DNA of 64,000 bases from Bacteroides sp. MSB163 (GTDB lineage: Bacteria > Bacteroidota > Bacteroidia > Bacteroidales > Bacteroidaceae). This document shows positions 50,252 through 57,962 of the stretch, piece after piece; position 1 is the first letter of the stretch, and every line of letters begins with the position of its first letter. A program made the translations under genes and the position numbers. The DNA lies in the NCBI RefSeq assembly GCF_036416795.1, contig NZ_CP143867.1, positions 3,278,001-3,342,000 on the forward strand, read 5' to 3'. The notes beneath the pieces are model-generated. The model was not told the origin of the DNA. It searched no databases and saw only the letters and a list, made by a program, of their open reading frames with translations.

Positions 50252-51508
50252 TTACTTTTTATTTACTGCTTCTTCCGGCTGGTGCTTGTACTTGAACACC
50301 AAGGCAAACAATATACCGATGACCAGGGCGTAAGCAGCAAAAATAAGCCAAATTTCAGGCCACTCACGACTTACCAGTTTGCCGTCGGCATATACAGAGA
50401 AAGCATCTACCACGGCACCGCTGGCGTATCCTCCAATAATGGCGCCCAAACCGTTGGTCATCATAAAGAATAACCCCTGGGCACTGGCGCGGATATTGGA
50501 ACTGGTTTCTTGTTCAACAAACAACGAACCCGAAATGTTGAAGAAATCGAATGCCATGCCATAAACGATCATGGATAGGATTAACATCCACAAACCGGAT
50601 CCCGGATCTCCAAAGCCGAACAATCCGAACCGGAATACCCATGCAAACATACTAATCAGCATTACCTGCTTGATTCCGAAATGTCTCAGGAAGAAAGGTA
50701 TGGCAAGAATAAACAATGTTTCGGACATTTGTGAGATGGATAGCAGGATAACCGAATGTTTCACGCCAAAGGAATCTGCGTATTCCGGAATACTGGCAAA
50801 ACTACCCAGAAAAAGATCACCATAGGTATTGGTAATCTGTAACGCTGCTCCCAGAAGCATGGAAAACAAGAAGAAAATAGCCATTTTCTTTCTTTTGAAT
50901 AATACAAATGCATCCAGCCCTAAAGAAGAAAGCAGTGATTTGTTTCCGGTCTTGGCAGGTTTACATGCCGGCAGAGTGAAAGCATACAGACCCAGCATTA
51001 ATGCAGATGCACCACCTACATAAAGTTGGGCGCTTGAATTCTTGAATCCGGTAAGGTCTACTGCCCACATCGCACAGATAAACCCAATGGTTCCCCATAC
51101 GCGAATAGGTGGGAAATCCTTGATCAGATCACACTTATATTGTTCAAGTGAATTGTACGAAACTGTATTGGCCAGTGATAAAGTAGGCATATATACCAAT
51201 AAATTGAGTAACATCGCCCAATACATCTGGTCATATCCCGTAGCGGTAGAGGCATAGAAAAGGCATGCGGCTCCTATAATGTGGCAAAGTCCGTATAAAC
51301 GTTCAGCATTGAACCATTTATCAGCGATGATACCAATGATGCCGGGCATAATTAGAGAGGCAATGCCCATGGTTGCGAAGATTGCGCCGATTTGACCTCC
51401 TTCGAAGTGTAGTTCTCTACCCATGTAACCTCCTAATGAAATTAACCATGACCCCCATACGAAGAATTGCAGGAAGTTCATGATAATCAAACGAACTTTT
51501 ATACTCAT
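50252..51508 (-). CDS. Nucleoside permease, NHS/NupG-type MFS transporter
   Basis: This 418-residue membrane protein has 12 segments. The N-terminal MNFLQFFVWGSWLISLGGYM and the region GIASLIMPGIIGIIADKW match the nucleoside:H+ symporter family (NupG/XapB). It imports purine or pyrimidine nucleosides. It is the first gene of the operon; its -7 box is 47 bases upstream. Confidence 0.88.
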   Translation of the reverse strand: MSIKVRLIIMNFLQFFVWGSWLISLGGYMGRELHFEGGQIGAIFATMGIASLIMPGIIGIIADKWFNAERLYGLCHIIGAACLFYASTATGYDQMYWAMLLNLLVYMPTLSLANTVSYNSLEQYKCDLIKDFPPIRVWGTIGFICAMWAVDLTGFKNSSAQLYVGGASALMLGLYAFTLPACKPAKTGNKSLLSSLGLDAFVLFKRKKMAIFFLFSMLLGAALQITNTYGDLFLGSFASIPEYADSFGVKHSVILLSISQMSETLFILAIPFFLRHFGIKQVMLISMFAWVFRFGLFGFGDPGSGLWMLILSMIVYGMAFDFFNISGSLFVEQETSSNIRASAQGLFFMMTNGLGAIIGGYASGAVVDAFSVYADGKLVSREWPEIWLIFAAYALVIGILFALVFKYKHQPEEAVNKK

Positions 51509-51554
51509 GACTTTTCTAATTTGTGTGTTTTCTTTTCACATTAAATAATAAATG

Positions 51555-51562
51555 CAAATATA
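51555..51562 (-). promoter_or_regulatory. -7 promoter box for the nucleoside permease operon
   Basis: The minus strand reads TATATTTG, matching TAnnTTTG, 47 bases from the ATG. It lies downstream of the intrinsic terminator of the candidate small RNA, so the two transcripts can be separate. Confidence 0.6.
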
Positions 51563-51597
51563 ATATTTTCGTTGATTGGGTGAGCACGTTTATGTAT

Positions 51598-51667
51598 AAA
51601 AAAAAAGAAGGCTATCTATCCCAGACAGCCAATCTTTATTAACCTTAAATCTAATACCATGAAAAAC
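51598..51667 (-). ncRNA. Candidate small RNA with own promoter and intrinsic terminator
   Basis: On the minus strand a -7 box TACATTTG (51681-51674) should start RNA near 51667. About 37 bases later an 8-bp stem begins (51630-51623 with 51617-51610, one G-U pair), followed by a T-run of nine (51606-51598). The product would be about 70 nt. Inside, an ATG at about 51660 opens a 14-codon frame (MVLDLRLIKIGCLG), so a leader peptide is an alternative. The text GGTATTAGATTTAAGGTTAA is one I associate, without proof, with repeated Bacteroides leaders or small RNAs. Confidence 0.5.
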
Positions 51668-51673
51668 ACAGTG

Positions 51674-51681
51674 CAAATGTA
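51674..51681 (-). promoter_or_regulatory. -7 box for the candidate small RNA
   Basis: The minus strand reads TACATTTG, matching TAnnTTTG. Confidence 0.45.
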
Positions 51682-51831
51682 GAGGCTTTATGTTATACAA
51701 CATAATGTTTTGCTGATTTTCTTCTTTGGTTTAACATCTTTTAGACTATAAGGCGGCTTTTCTCCCATTTATGAGAGCGTAAAGTGCATTTTCGGTAAAG
51801 ATAGTATTAGTTAATCTTCTATCCCTTGCTT

Positions 51832-51839
51832 ACCTTTGC
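51832..51839 (+). promoter_or_regulatory. -7 promoter box for the GH2 gene
   Basis: TACCTTTG matches TAnnTTTG, 15 bases before the ATG at 51855. Confidence 0.55.
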
Positions 51840-51854
51840 TTCATAAATCGAGAA

Positions 51855-54677
51855 ATGATGAAAAACAGAATCTTATTGACTGCTGCGTTATGTATGAGCA
51901 TGATGGCACAGATTACTGCACAAGGTTACACTTCTTTGCGGGAGCAAATCCAGTTAGCGGGAGAGTGGGAGAGTTCTTTAGGTACCTGTCGCCTGCCTGG
52001 TACGACAGATGAAAACCGACTGGGTGAAAGAAACCGGGATACATTGGTGACGTATCAGTTAACACGTCTCTATCCTTATAGTGGTAAGGTGATTTATACC
52101 CGTGAAATAAATATCCCTGAGAGTTTCCGGGGTAAGAAACTGTTTTTGATGATGGAGCGTACCAAACCGAGCACTTTGTGGGTAGATGGTGACAGCATCG
52201 GTAGCTATGGTCATCTGTATGCGCCTCACCGGTATGAGCTACCTGCCCTGGCAGTAGGAAAGCATCAGCTGAAAATCAGGATTGATAACTCACCGACTTC
52301 TGTCCCTAAAGAAATACAGGGCTCTCATGCCTGGACAGATGCTACGCAAACGAATTGGAACGGCATTCTGGGAGAATTTTATATCGAGGCAGTTCCTGTT
52401 TCTTATATTCAGTCGGTACAGGTATATCCGGAAGTGGATAAGAAACAAGCATTAGTTATAGTGGAAGTCGATGCGGACAAAGACGGAAAAGCGATACTGG
52501 ATGTCAATGGATATGCCTGGAATACTTCTGACACACACACCTTGTCTCCCCGGCAACTTGCCGTGCAATTGAAGAAAGGACGAAACCGGATTGAGCTTCC
52601 TGTGAATATGGGTGATAAACCATTACTGTGGAGTGAATTTCATCCCGCACTTTACAAACTGAACATTACGCTCCATGCCGGGAAAAACCGGGATAGCCGG
52701 ATGGTAGATTTCGGTATGCGCAAGTTTGAAGTGGAGGGTACGCAATTTGTGATAAATGGTTATAAAACTTTTTTGCGTGGGAAACATGATGCCTGTGTTT
52801 TTCCCCTGACCGGTTATGGTCCGATGGATGTAGCGTCCTGGCAGCGTGTATTCCGCATAGCTAAACAATACGGTATTAATCATTATCGCTGTCATTCTTT
52901 CACTCCGCCGCGTGCTGCGCTGGAGGCTGCCGATATCGAAGGTATCTATTATCAGATTGAGTTGCCTTTGTGGGGGTATATCAAGCGTGAAAATACGGTC
53001 CTGAACGATTTTCTGAAAAGGGAAGGGGACATGTTGCTGGAACACTTTGGGAATCACCCTTCATTTATGATGCTGGGTTTGGGTAATGAATTGGATGTGG
53101 AGATAGATGTGGTGCGTGAATGGCTCGATGATTTCCGCAATCGGGATAATCGTCATTTGTATTGCTTCGGTTCCAATAATAGCCTTGGTTGGAAAGGGCC
53201 GCAGGATGGAGAAGATTTCTTTGTGACCTGCCGTGTAGGCGGTGGAGATGGATATACGACTCATGTACGTGCTTCTTTTGCGTACGTAGATGCTGAGAAG
53301 GGTGGCATTTTGAATAATACGCGTCCGGCTACGGATAAAGACTATTCCGGTGCCATTGCGCACTGCTCCCGTCCTGTAGTGGGGCATGAAAACTGTCAGT
53401 TTCAAATCTATCCCGATTACGGTCAGATAGAGAAATATACCGGGGTGCTTCGTCCTTATAATCTTGAGATTTTTCGTGATCGTCTGAAAGAGAACCATCT
53501 TTCTTCTCAGGCAAAAACTTTTCACCAGGCTACCGGACACTTTTCCATTGAATGTTACAAGGCAGATATGGAATATGCTTTCCGTACTCCCGGTTTTGGT
53601 GGCTTCCAGTTGCTCGATTTGCAGGATTATCCCGGACAAGGTTCCGCATTAGTGGGTATTCTGGATGCTTTTATGGATAGTAAGGGTATCGTTGCTCCCG
53701 AAACTTTTTATGGTTTCTGTGCACCTCTTGTTCCTTTGGCATTGATGAAGGATCATTGTTGGCTGAATACTCAGCCGCTTCACATAGATGTTGCTCTTTC
53801 TAATTATGTGGAAGGCGATTGGAATGAGCCTGTCCGCTGGAGTTTAGTATCTGATAATGGGGTATGGAAACGTGATAGAGTACTCATGACCTCCATTCCT
53901 CAGGGCAAAGTAGGAAAGGCGGGCAGTATTGATCTTTCACTTTCCGAACTGAAAGAAGCTCAACGCCTGACACTGACATTGACCACCGGTAAGTATCGCA
54001 ACTATTATCATCTTTGGGTATATCCTGATGAAACTGCCGAGTCGGAAGGTTCTGTTCATGTGGCTTCTTTCCTGAACGATGATCTGCGAAAAAGGTTGGA
54101 AAGCGGAGCGTCCGTTCTGTTGATTCCCGATCATGACAGTATTGTAGCACAGAGTGTTGGAGGAATGTTTACCCCTGATTACTGGAATTACTCCATGTTT
54201 AAGACTATTTCGGAAAATGCCGGAAAAGAAGTTTCTCCCGGTACACTTTCCATATTGACTGATCCCGGACATCCGTTATTGAAATACTTTCCGACTGAAT
54301 ATCACAGTGATTGGCAATGGTGGAGTATTACCCGTAATTCCCGTCCCATGATACTGAATGCAACCCGTGGTGAGTATCGTCCGCTTATTCAGGTGATCGA
54401 TAACATTGAGCGCAACCATAAGCTGGGGCTGGTCTTTGAATTTGCTGTAGGAAAGGGAAAACTGTTAGTTTGCATGACCGATCTGCAAGCCATTGCAGGG
54501 ACACCTGAAGGCAATCAGTTTCGTACATCCTTACTTCGGTATATGGAGTCTGATGCTTTTCACCCTACCGAACAGTTGGCCTGGAAAGAACTGGACGCAC
54601 TCTTCCACACCGATATCAATCAAAGACAGATTATTGGGGTGAAGAATGAGTCGGATTATACAGTAGGAGGGGACTAG
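51855..54677 (+). CDS. Secreted GH2-family glycosidase
   Basis: This encodes 940 residues; a signal peptide ends near AQITAQ. The domain order is that of GH2: a sugar-binding jelly roll (YSGKVIYTREINIPESFRGK), an Ig-like sandwich, and a TIM barrel beginning VNGYKTFLRGKHDACVF-like text. The acid/base Glu is at about 412 (GLGNELD) and the nucleophile Glu at about 512 (VVGHENCQF). About 300 further residues follow the barrel. GH2 activity (beta-galactosidase, mannosidase, glucuronidase and others) cannot be fixed by eye. The gene stands alone with its own promoter and no PUL partners next to it. Confidence 0.85.
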   Translation: MMKNRILLTAALCMSMMAQITAQGYTSLREQIQLAGEWESSLGTCRLPGTTDENRLGERNRDTLVTYQLTRLYPYSGKVIYTREINIPESFRGKKLFLMMERTKPSTLWVDGDSIGSYGHLYAPHRYELPALAVGKHQLKIRIDNSPTSVPKEIQGSHAWTDATQTNWNGILGEFYIEAVPVSYIQSVQVYPEVDKKQALVIVEVDADKDGKAILDVNGYAWNTSDTHTLSPRQLAVQLKKGRNRIELPVNMGDKPLLWSEFHPALYKLNITLHAGKNRDSRMVDFGMRKFEVEGTQFVINGYKTFLRGKHDACVFPLTGYGPMDVASWQRVFRIAKQYGINHYRCHSFTPPRAALEAADIEGIYYQIELPLWGYIKRENTVLNDFLKREGDMLLEHFGNHPSFMMLGLGNELDVEIDVVREWLDDFRNRDNRHLYCFGSNNSLGWKGPQDGEDFFVTCRVGGGDGYTTHVRASFAYVDAEKGGILNNTRPATDKDYSGAIAHCSRPVVGHENCQFQIYPDYGQIEKYTGVLRPYNLEIFRDRLKENHLSSQAKTFHQATGHFSIECYKADMEYAFRTPGFGGFQLLDLQDYPGQGSALVGILDAFMDSKGIVAPETFYGFCAPLVPLALMKDHCWLNTQPLHIDVALSNYVEGDWNEPVRWSLVSDNGVWKRDRVLMTSIPQGKVGKAGSIDLSLSELKEAQRLTLTLTTGKYRNYYHLWVYPDETAESEGSVHVASFLNDDLRKRLESGASVLLIPDHDSIVAQSVGGMFTPDYWNYSMFKTISENAGKEVSPGTLSILTDPGHPLLKYFPTEYHSDWQWWSITRNSRPMILNATRGEYRPLIQVIDNIERNHKLGLVFEFAVGKGKLLVCMTDLQAIAGTPEGNQFRTSLLRYMESDAFHPTEQLAWKELDALFHTDINQRQIIGVKNESDYTVGGD

Positions 54678-54696
54678 GACGAAGAGTTCTGAAAAT

Positions 54697-54724
54697 AAAA
54701 TGTTCGCAATTTAGTGAACGTTTT
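54697..54724 (+). promoter_or_regulatory. Imperfect palindrome, likely HigA operator
   Basis: AAAATGTTC (54697-54705) and GAACGTTTT (54716-54724) pair with one mismatch around a 10-base centre. It lies just upstream of the higBA -7 box, where binding of the HigA antitoxin would block the promoter. Confidence 0.5.
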
Positions 54725-54736
54725 GTTTTAAATCTC

Positions 54737-54744
54737 TATCTTTG
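54737..54744 (+). promoter_or_regulatory. -7 promoter box for higBA
   Basis: TATCTTTG matches TAnnTTTG, 20 bases before the toxin ATG. Confidence 0.6.
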
Positions 54745-54764
54745 CAACGAACAAACTACTGCTT

Positions 54765-55085
54765 ATGTTAGTTACATTTGATAAAGAATATCTCAAGGAA
54801 CTCTATGTTTCCGGTAAATGTAGTGATAAGAAACATCGTTTTCAGCCGGATGTGATAAAACGATATAAAAGGTGTATTGATACACTGATTGCATCGAAGA
54901 ATGCTGAATCCTTATATAAGCACAACTCTTTGAATTACGAGGTTTTGGTGGGAGACAAGGAAGGGCTTTCTTCAATACGGGTAACTTCAAAATACCGCAT
55001 AGAGTTTACTGTGAGAGTTGTAGCAGATGCTGAAACGATCATAAGTATATGTAATGTTATAGAATTGTCTAACCATTATAAATAA
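54765..55085 (+). CDS. higB: HigB-like toxin (RelE superfamily)
   Basis: This 106-residue basic protein has the HigB pattern: an N-terminal strand and helix (FDKEYLKELYVSGKCSDKKHRF), a central helix with IKRYKRCIDTLIA, a strand SSIRVTSKYRIEFTVRV with the catalytic-type Arg/Tyr residues, and a C-terminal ISICNVIELSNHY. HigB toxins cut mRNA on the ribosome. The toxin gene precedes the antitoxin gene, as is typical of higBA, with a 7-base gap. Confidence 0.85.
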   Translation: MLVTFDKEYLKELYVSGKCSDKKHRFQPDVIKRYKRCIDTLIASKNAESLYKHNSLNYEVLVGDKEGLSSIRVTSKYRIEFTVRVVADAETIISICNVIELSNHYK

Positions 55086-55092
55086 GTAGAGT

Positions 55093-55416
55093 ATGACTAT
55101 GCTTGCAAATGAACTCACTCCGTTTTGCCCTACGCATCCCGGTGAAATATTAAAAGACGAAGTTGAATACCGGAAGATTTCTCAACGCGCCTTGGCACGC
55201 CAGATGGGAATTTCGTATTCACAATTGAATGAGGTGCTGAACGGTAAGCGCCCGGTTAATACGGAACTTGCTTTGCTTTTTGAAGCAGCTTTGGGGCTTG
55301 ATCCTGAAATGTTGCTCAATATGCAGACGCGATATAATATGCAGGTGGCGCGTGCCGACCAGCGCACGCAAGATCGCTGGAATGAAGTACGTAAGTTGTG
55401 TGCATCGTTCCTTTGA
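55093..55416 (+). CDS. higA: HigA-like antitoxin (XRE helix-turn-helix)
   Basis: This encodes 107 residues. The N-terminal PTHPGEILKDEVEYRKISQRALARQMGIS leads into a helix-turn-helix of the XRE/HigA type (YSQLNEVLNGKRPVNTELALLFEAALGLDPEMLLNMQ). It neutralises HigB and should repress the operon. The last codons and stop lie inside a 12-bp hairpin. Confidence 0.9.
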   Translation: MTMLANELTPFCPTHPGEILKDEVEYRKISQRALARQMGISYSQLNEVLNGKRPVNTELALLFEAALGLDPEMLLNMQTRYNMQVARADQRTQDRWNEVRKLCASFL

Positions 55417-55426
55417 TGCACACAAC
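55395..55426. terminator. Hairpin overlapping the higA stop codon
   Basis: A perfect 12-bp stem (GTTGTGTGCATC at 55395-55406 with its complement at 55415-55426) has an 8-base loop. The stop codon of higA (55414-55416) lies at the loop-stem border. It separates higA from the convergent methyltransferase gene. It has no strong T-run. Confidence 0.7.
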
Positions 55427-55449
55427 TGTATTATCTGTTATCAGAAGAT

Positions 55450-56631
55450 TTATTCCACATACAGCACCAACCCTTTCAGGTATTCTCCTTCGGGGTGGTA
55501 AATACTTACCGGATGGTCAGCCGGCTGCGTCAGTTGGTGCAGGATACGCACACTGCGACCTGACATTGCAGCAGCCGTAAAGACCGCCGTACGGAAGTTC
55601 TCCTTGCTGACAGCTTGTGAGCAGGAGAAGGTGAATAGAATGCCGCCCGGTTTGATCTTTTCGAAAGCTTTCACATTCAGCTTGCGGTAACCTTGCAGCG
55701 CATTGCGCAGGGCATCGCGATGCTTGGCAAATGCAGGCGGATCCAGAACTATCAGGTCGTACTGGTCGCCCATACGATCCAGATATTTGAAAGCATCTTC
55801 GGCAAAGGCAGCATGGCGGGTATCACCGGGGAAATTCAGTTCAACATTCTTGTTCGTGAGGTCAATAGCCTTGGCGGAACTGTCTACAGAATGTACCAGT
55901 TCGGCATTGCCACGCATACCATAAACAGAGAAGCCACCGGTATAACAGAACATATTCAGCACAGAACGTCCGTTAGCATAGCGTTCCAGCAGTGCGCGGT
56001 TCTCGCGTTGATCCACGAAGAAGCCCGTCTTTTGTCCTTTCAGCCAGTCGATATGGAATTTTAAGCCATATTCCATTGCCACATTATCCGTGCTGCCACC
56101 TTTCAGGAAGCCATTCTCAGGGTAGAGGTCGGCTTTGAAGGGGAGAGTCGTTTCTGATTTATAATAGATATTCTCTATTTTATCACCCATCATTTCACTT
56201 AGGGCATTGGCTATTTCCATGCGGTCGAGGTGCATACCGGCAGAGTGTGCTTGCATTACGGCCGTGCGGGCATAAATATCAATGATCAACCCGGGAAGGT
56301 TATCTCCCTCGCCATGTACCAGTCTGTAAGTGTTATTAGTCGGATTTTCAGCAATACCAATGCTGCGACGCATCTCATAGGCAATACTAAGTTTGCGTTT
56401 CCAAAAATCAGAATCAATAGCTTCATCCTGATGAAAAGAAAGCACGCGCACGGCGATGCTGCCTATTTGGAAATGCCCCTTGGCTATGAATTCCTTCTTG
56501 GAAGTGTAGATTTCAACTACTTCACCTTCTTCGGGTTCACCGTCGAAATGAGCGATGGCACCTGAAAACACCCAGGGATGGAAACGTTTTAATGACTCTT
56601 CTTTGCCGGATTTGAGATATACTTTGTACAT
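55450..56631 (-). CDS. RlmI-like class I rRNA methyltransferase with PUA domain
   Basis: This encodes 393 residues. An N-terminal PUA domain (KRFHPWVFSGAIAHFDGEPEEGEVVEI) and a central EEHEA-like segment (YRLVHGEGDNLPGLIIDIY) are followed by a Rossmann-type methyltransferase (FVDQRENRALL, VLNMFCYTGGFSVYG, LIVLDPPAFAK, FTFSCSQAVS). It resembles RlmI/RlmK 23S rRNA cytosine-5 enzymes. The DPPAFAK motif and a Cys in the CSQ segment fit. Just upstream of its start codon lies a 7-bp-repeat tract shared with the end of the exonuclease gene. Confidence 0.9.
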   Translation of the reverse strand: MYKVYLKSGKEESLKRFHPWVFSGAIAHFDGEPEEGEVVEIYTSKKEFIAKGHFQIGSIAVRVLSFHQDEAIDSDFWKRKLSIAYEMRRSIGIAENPTNNTYRLVHGEGDNLPGLIIDIYARTAVMQAHSAGMHLDRMEIANALSEMMGDKIENIYYKSETTLPFKADLYPENGFLKGGSTDNVAMEYGLKFHIDWLKGQKTGFFVDQRENRALLERYANGRSVLNMFCYTGGFSVYGMRGNAELVHSVDSSAKAIDLTNKNVELNFPGDTRHAAFAEDAFKYLDRMGDQYDLIVLDPPAFAKHRDALRNALQGYRKLNVKAFEKIKPGGILFTFSCSQAVSKENFRTAVFTAAAMSGRSVRILHQLTQPADHPVSIYHPEGEYLKGLVLYVE

Positions 56632-56633
56632 GC

Positions 56634-56682
56634 GATTAGTGATTAGCGATTATGGGTTAGTGATTAATGATTCCTGGTTGGT
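56634..56682. repeat. Heptad tract D at exonuclease/methyltransferase junction
   Basis: Seven successive 7-bp units of consensus GATTAGT (for example GATTAGC second, GGTTAGT fourth, GATTAAT fifth), from 2 bases upstream of the methyltransferase ATG into the exonuclease frame. The last ten codons and stop of the exonuclease (NQESLITNP) come from it. No core is seen. Confidence 0.7.
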
Positions 56683-57297
56683 AAGCGGTTCATCCGGTTC
56701 CAATTCATAGTCACCGGTAACTTTTAATTCCTGCAATCGGTTGTATATGTTGAGGCATGCCCATGCATCGGTAGCTGCATACTGCTTTTGAGGTTCGGTC
56801 AGATGCTCAGCTTCCCAGTTGGAGAGGCGTTGTGATTTGGATATTTTCTTACCGAACAGGATACCATAGATTTTTTGCAGGCTCTTGTCCTGTATGCCGA
56901 ACATACGGACATATTCTTGCAACTCGATGCAGGAACGTTGTTCAAAAGGAGCGCGCTTATGCAGCATCATAAAGTCGTCACGCAGCGAAAGGCCGACTTT
57001 GGTGACTGACGGACTTTCCAGCAATGAAATAATCGGAAGCGTCAGGCCGGTAAGGTTCAGGCGGAAAAGGAAACAGTCTTCTTCGGAGGATACTTGCAGT
57101 AAGGCTACCTTATGTGATTGCCCTTTGGTGAATGACGGGCGGGTTTCGCTGTCAATTCCCAACAGAGGATACTTCTTAAGATAAGTCACTGCTTTTTCCG
57201 CTTCCCAGGGGGTTTGTACAAGATGTATTCGTCCCGGAAAGAGTACTTTGGGCATCTCTTTGATATCTTCCTTTTTAATCGTTTTTTTAATAACCAT
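56650..57297 (-). CDS. RNase D-like 3'-5' exonuclease (DEDD)
   Basis: This encodes 215 residues. DEDDy exonuclease motifs are visible: exo I LLGIDSETRPSF (Asp and Glu), exo II around GLSLRDDFMML (Asp), exo III QKQYAATDAWACLNIY (Tyr and Asp). There are no HRDC domains, so it is a single-domain member of unknown substrate. The final residues (TNQESLITNP) are encoded by a 7-bp repeat tract and are probably not ancestral. It lies 12 bases after the DUF5063 gene and 18 bases from the methyltransferase gene, one operon. Confidence 0.9.
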   Translation of the reverse strand: MVIKKTIKKEDIKEMPKVLFPGRIHLVQTPWEAEKAVTYLKKYPLLGIDSETRPSFTKGQSHKVALLQVSSEEDCFLFRLNLTGLTLPIISLLESPSVTKVGLSLRDDFMMLHKRAPFEQRSCIELQEYVRMFGIQDKSLQKIYGILFGKKISKSQRLSNWEAEHLTEPQKQYAATDAWACLNIYNRLQELKVTGDYELEPDEPLTNQESLITNP

Positions 57298-57308
57298 AAT
57301 TTAAGTCT

Positions 57309-57899
57309 TTAGTCGTGATGGTGATGTCCATGACAGTGGCAATCATCATCGTCGCAATCATCTTCTTCCGGTCCGTCTTCGTCAGACTGGCGGTATTTTA
57401 CGTCGTGCAATGCGCGAAGTGTGTTTACCAGGGTTTGCCCCCAGTATTCTTTGAATTGTTCCTGACAGATAGCCAGGGAGTCGTTCATTGTTTCGTTCAA
57501 TCCCAACTGGAAGACGAAAATGAAATCTTTGATGGCCTGGTAAATATCTGCCAGGTCTTCGGAAATATTCTTCTTGATAGGCTGGTCGCTATAAACCATA
57601 TCTTGTATGAACACGTCCAGATAATCATCTTTTTCAGCAAGAATCCCGGCAAGGTTGATGCGGAGCACTTCATACGTTTCTTCCGTTACGTAGCTTTCAG
57701 GAGCGTCGTCGCCTATTATTTCTGTTTCGGGCAACATGGCCGCCTTGAGGTAGAGCAACGGAAGTATCTTTAATGAGGTATCGACAAATGTGTCACGTTT
57801 CATCGTTTCCGCCTGCTCCAGGAATTTGCAGAATTCAGCAGCTACGGTGACGAATTCCACTACATTACGGTCGAATATCACTTGGCTTTCTTTTTTCAT
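57309..57899 (-). CDS. DUF5063 domain protein with acidic His-rich tail
   Basis: This encodes 196 residues, mostly helical (VVEFVTVAAEFCKFLEQAE, LKILPLLYLKAAMLPETE), as in the Bacteroidales DUF5063 family of unknown function. It ends in an Asp/Glu run, then DDDDCHCHGHHHHD, which looks able to bind metal such as nickel or zinc. It is the first gene of the operon with the exonuclease and methyltransferase, and has a well-formed promoter. Confidence 0.82.
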   Translation of the reverse strand: MKKESQVIFDRNVVEFVTVAAEFCKFLEQAETMKRDTFVDTSLKILPLLYLKAAMLPETEIIGDDAPESYVTEETYEVLRINLAGILAEKDDYLDVFIQDMVYSDQPIKKNISEDLADIYQAIKDFIFVFQLGLNETMNDSLAICQEQFKEYWGQTLVNTLRALHDVKYRQSDEDGPEEDDCDDDDCHCHGHHHHD

Positions 57900-57903
57900 A
57901 TAT

Positions 57904-57950
57904 ACTCGGTTTGAAACGCAAAGATAGTGTAAACCGAGTGCAGTAGCAAA
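57904..57950 (-). promoter_or_regulatory. Full promoter flanked by a palindrome, upstream of the DUF5063 gene
   Basis: On the minus strand a -33 TTTG (57950-57947), a 20-base spacer and a -7 box TATCTTTG (57926-57919) form a complete Bacteroides promoter, 19 bases before the ATG. Nine-bp inverted arms ACTCGGTTT (57904-57912) and its complement (57931-57939) flank the -7 box, so a repressor site is possible. Confidence 0.65.
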
Positions 57951-57962
57951 TTTATTTGCATT

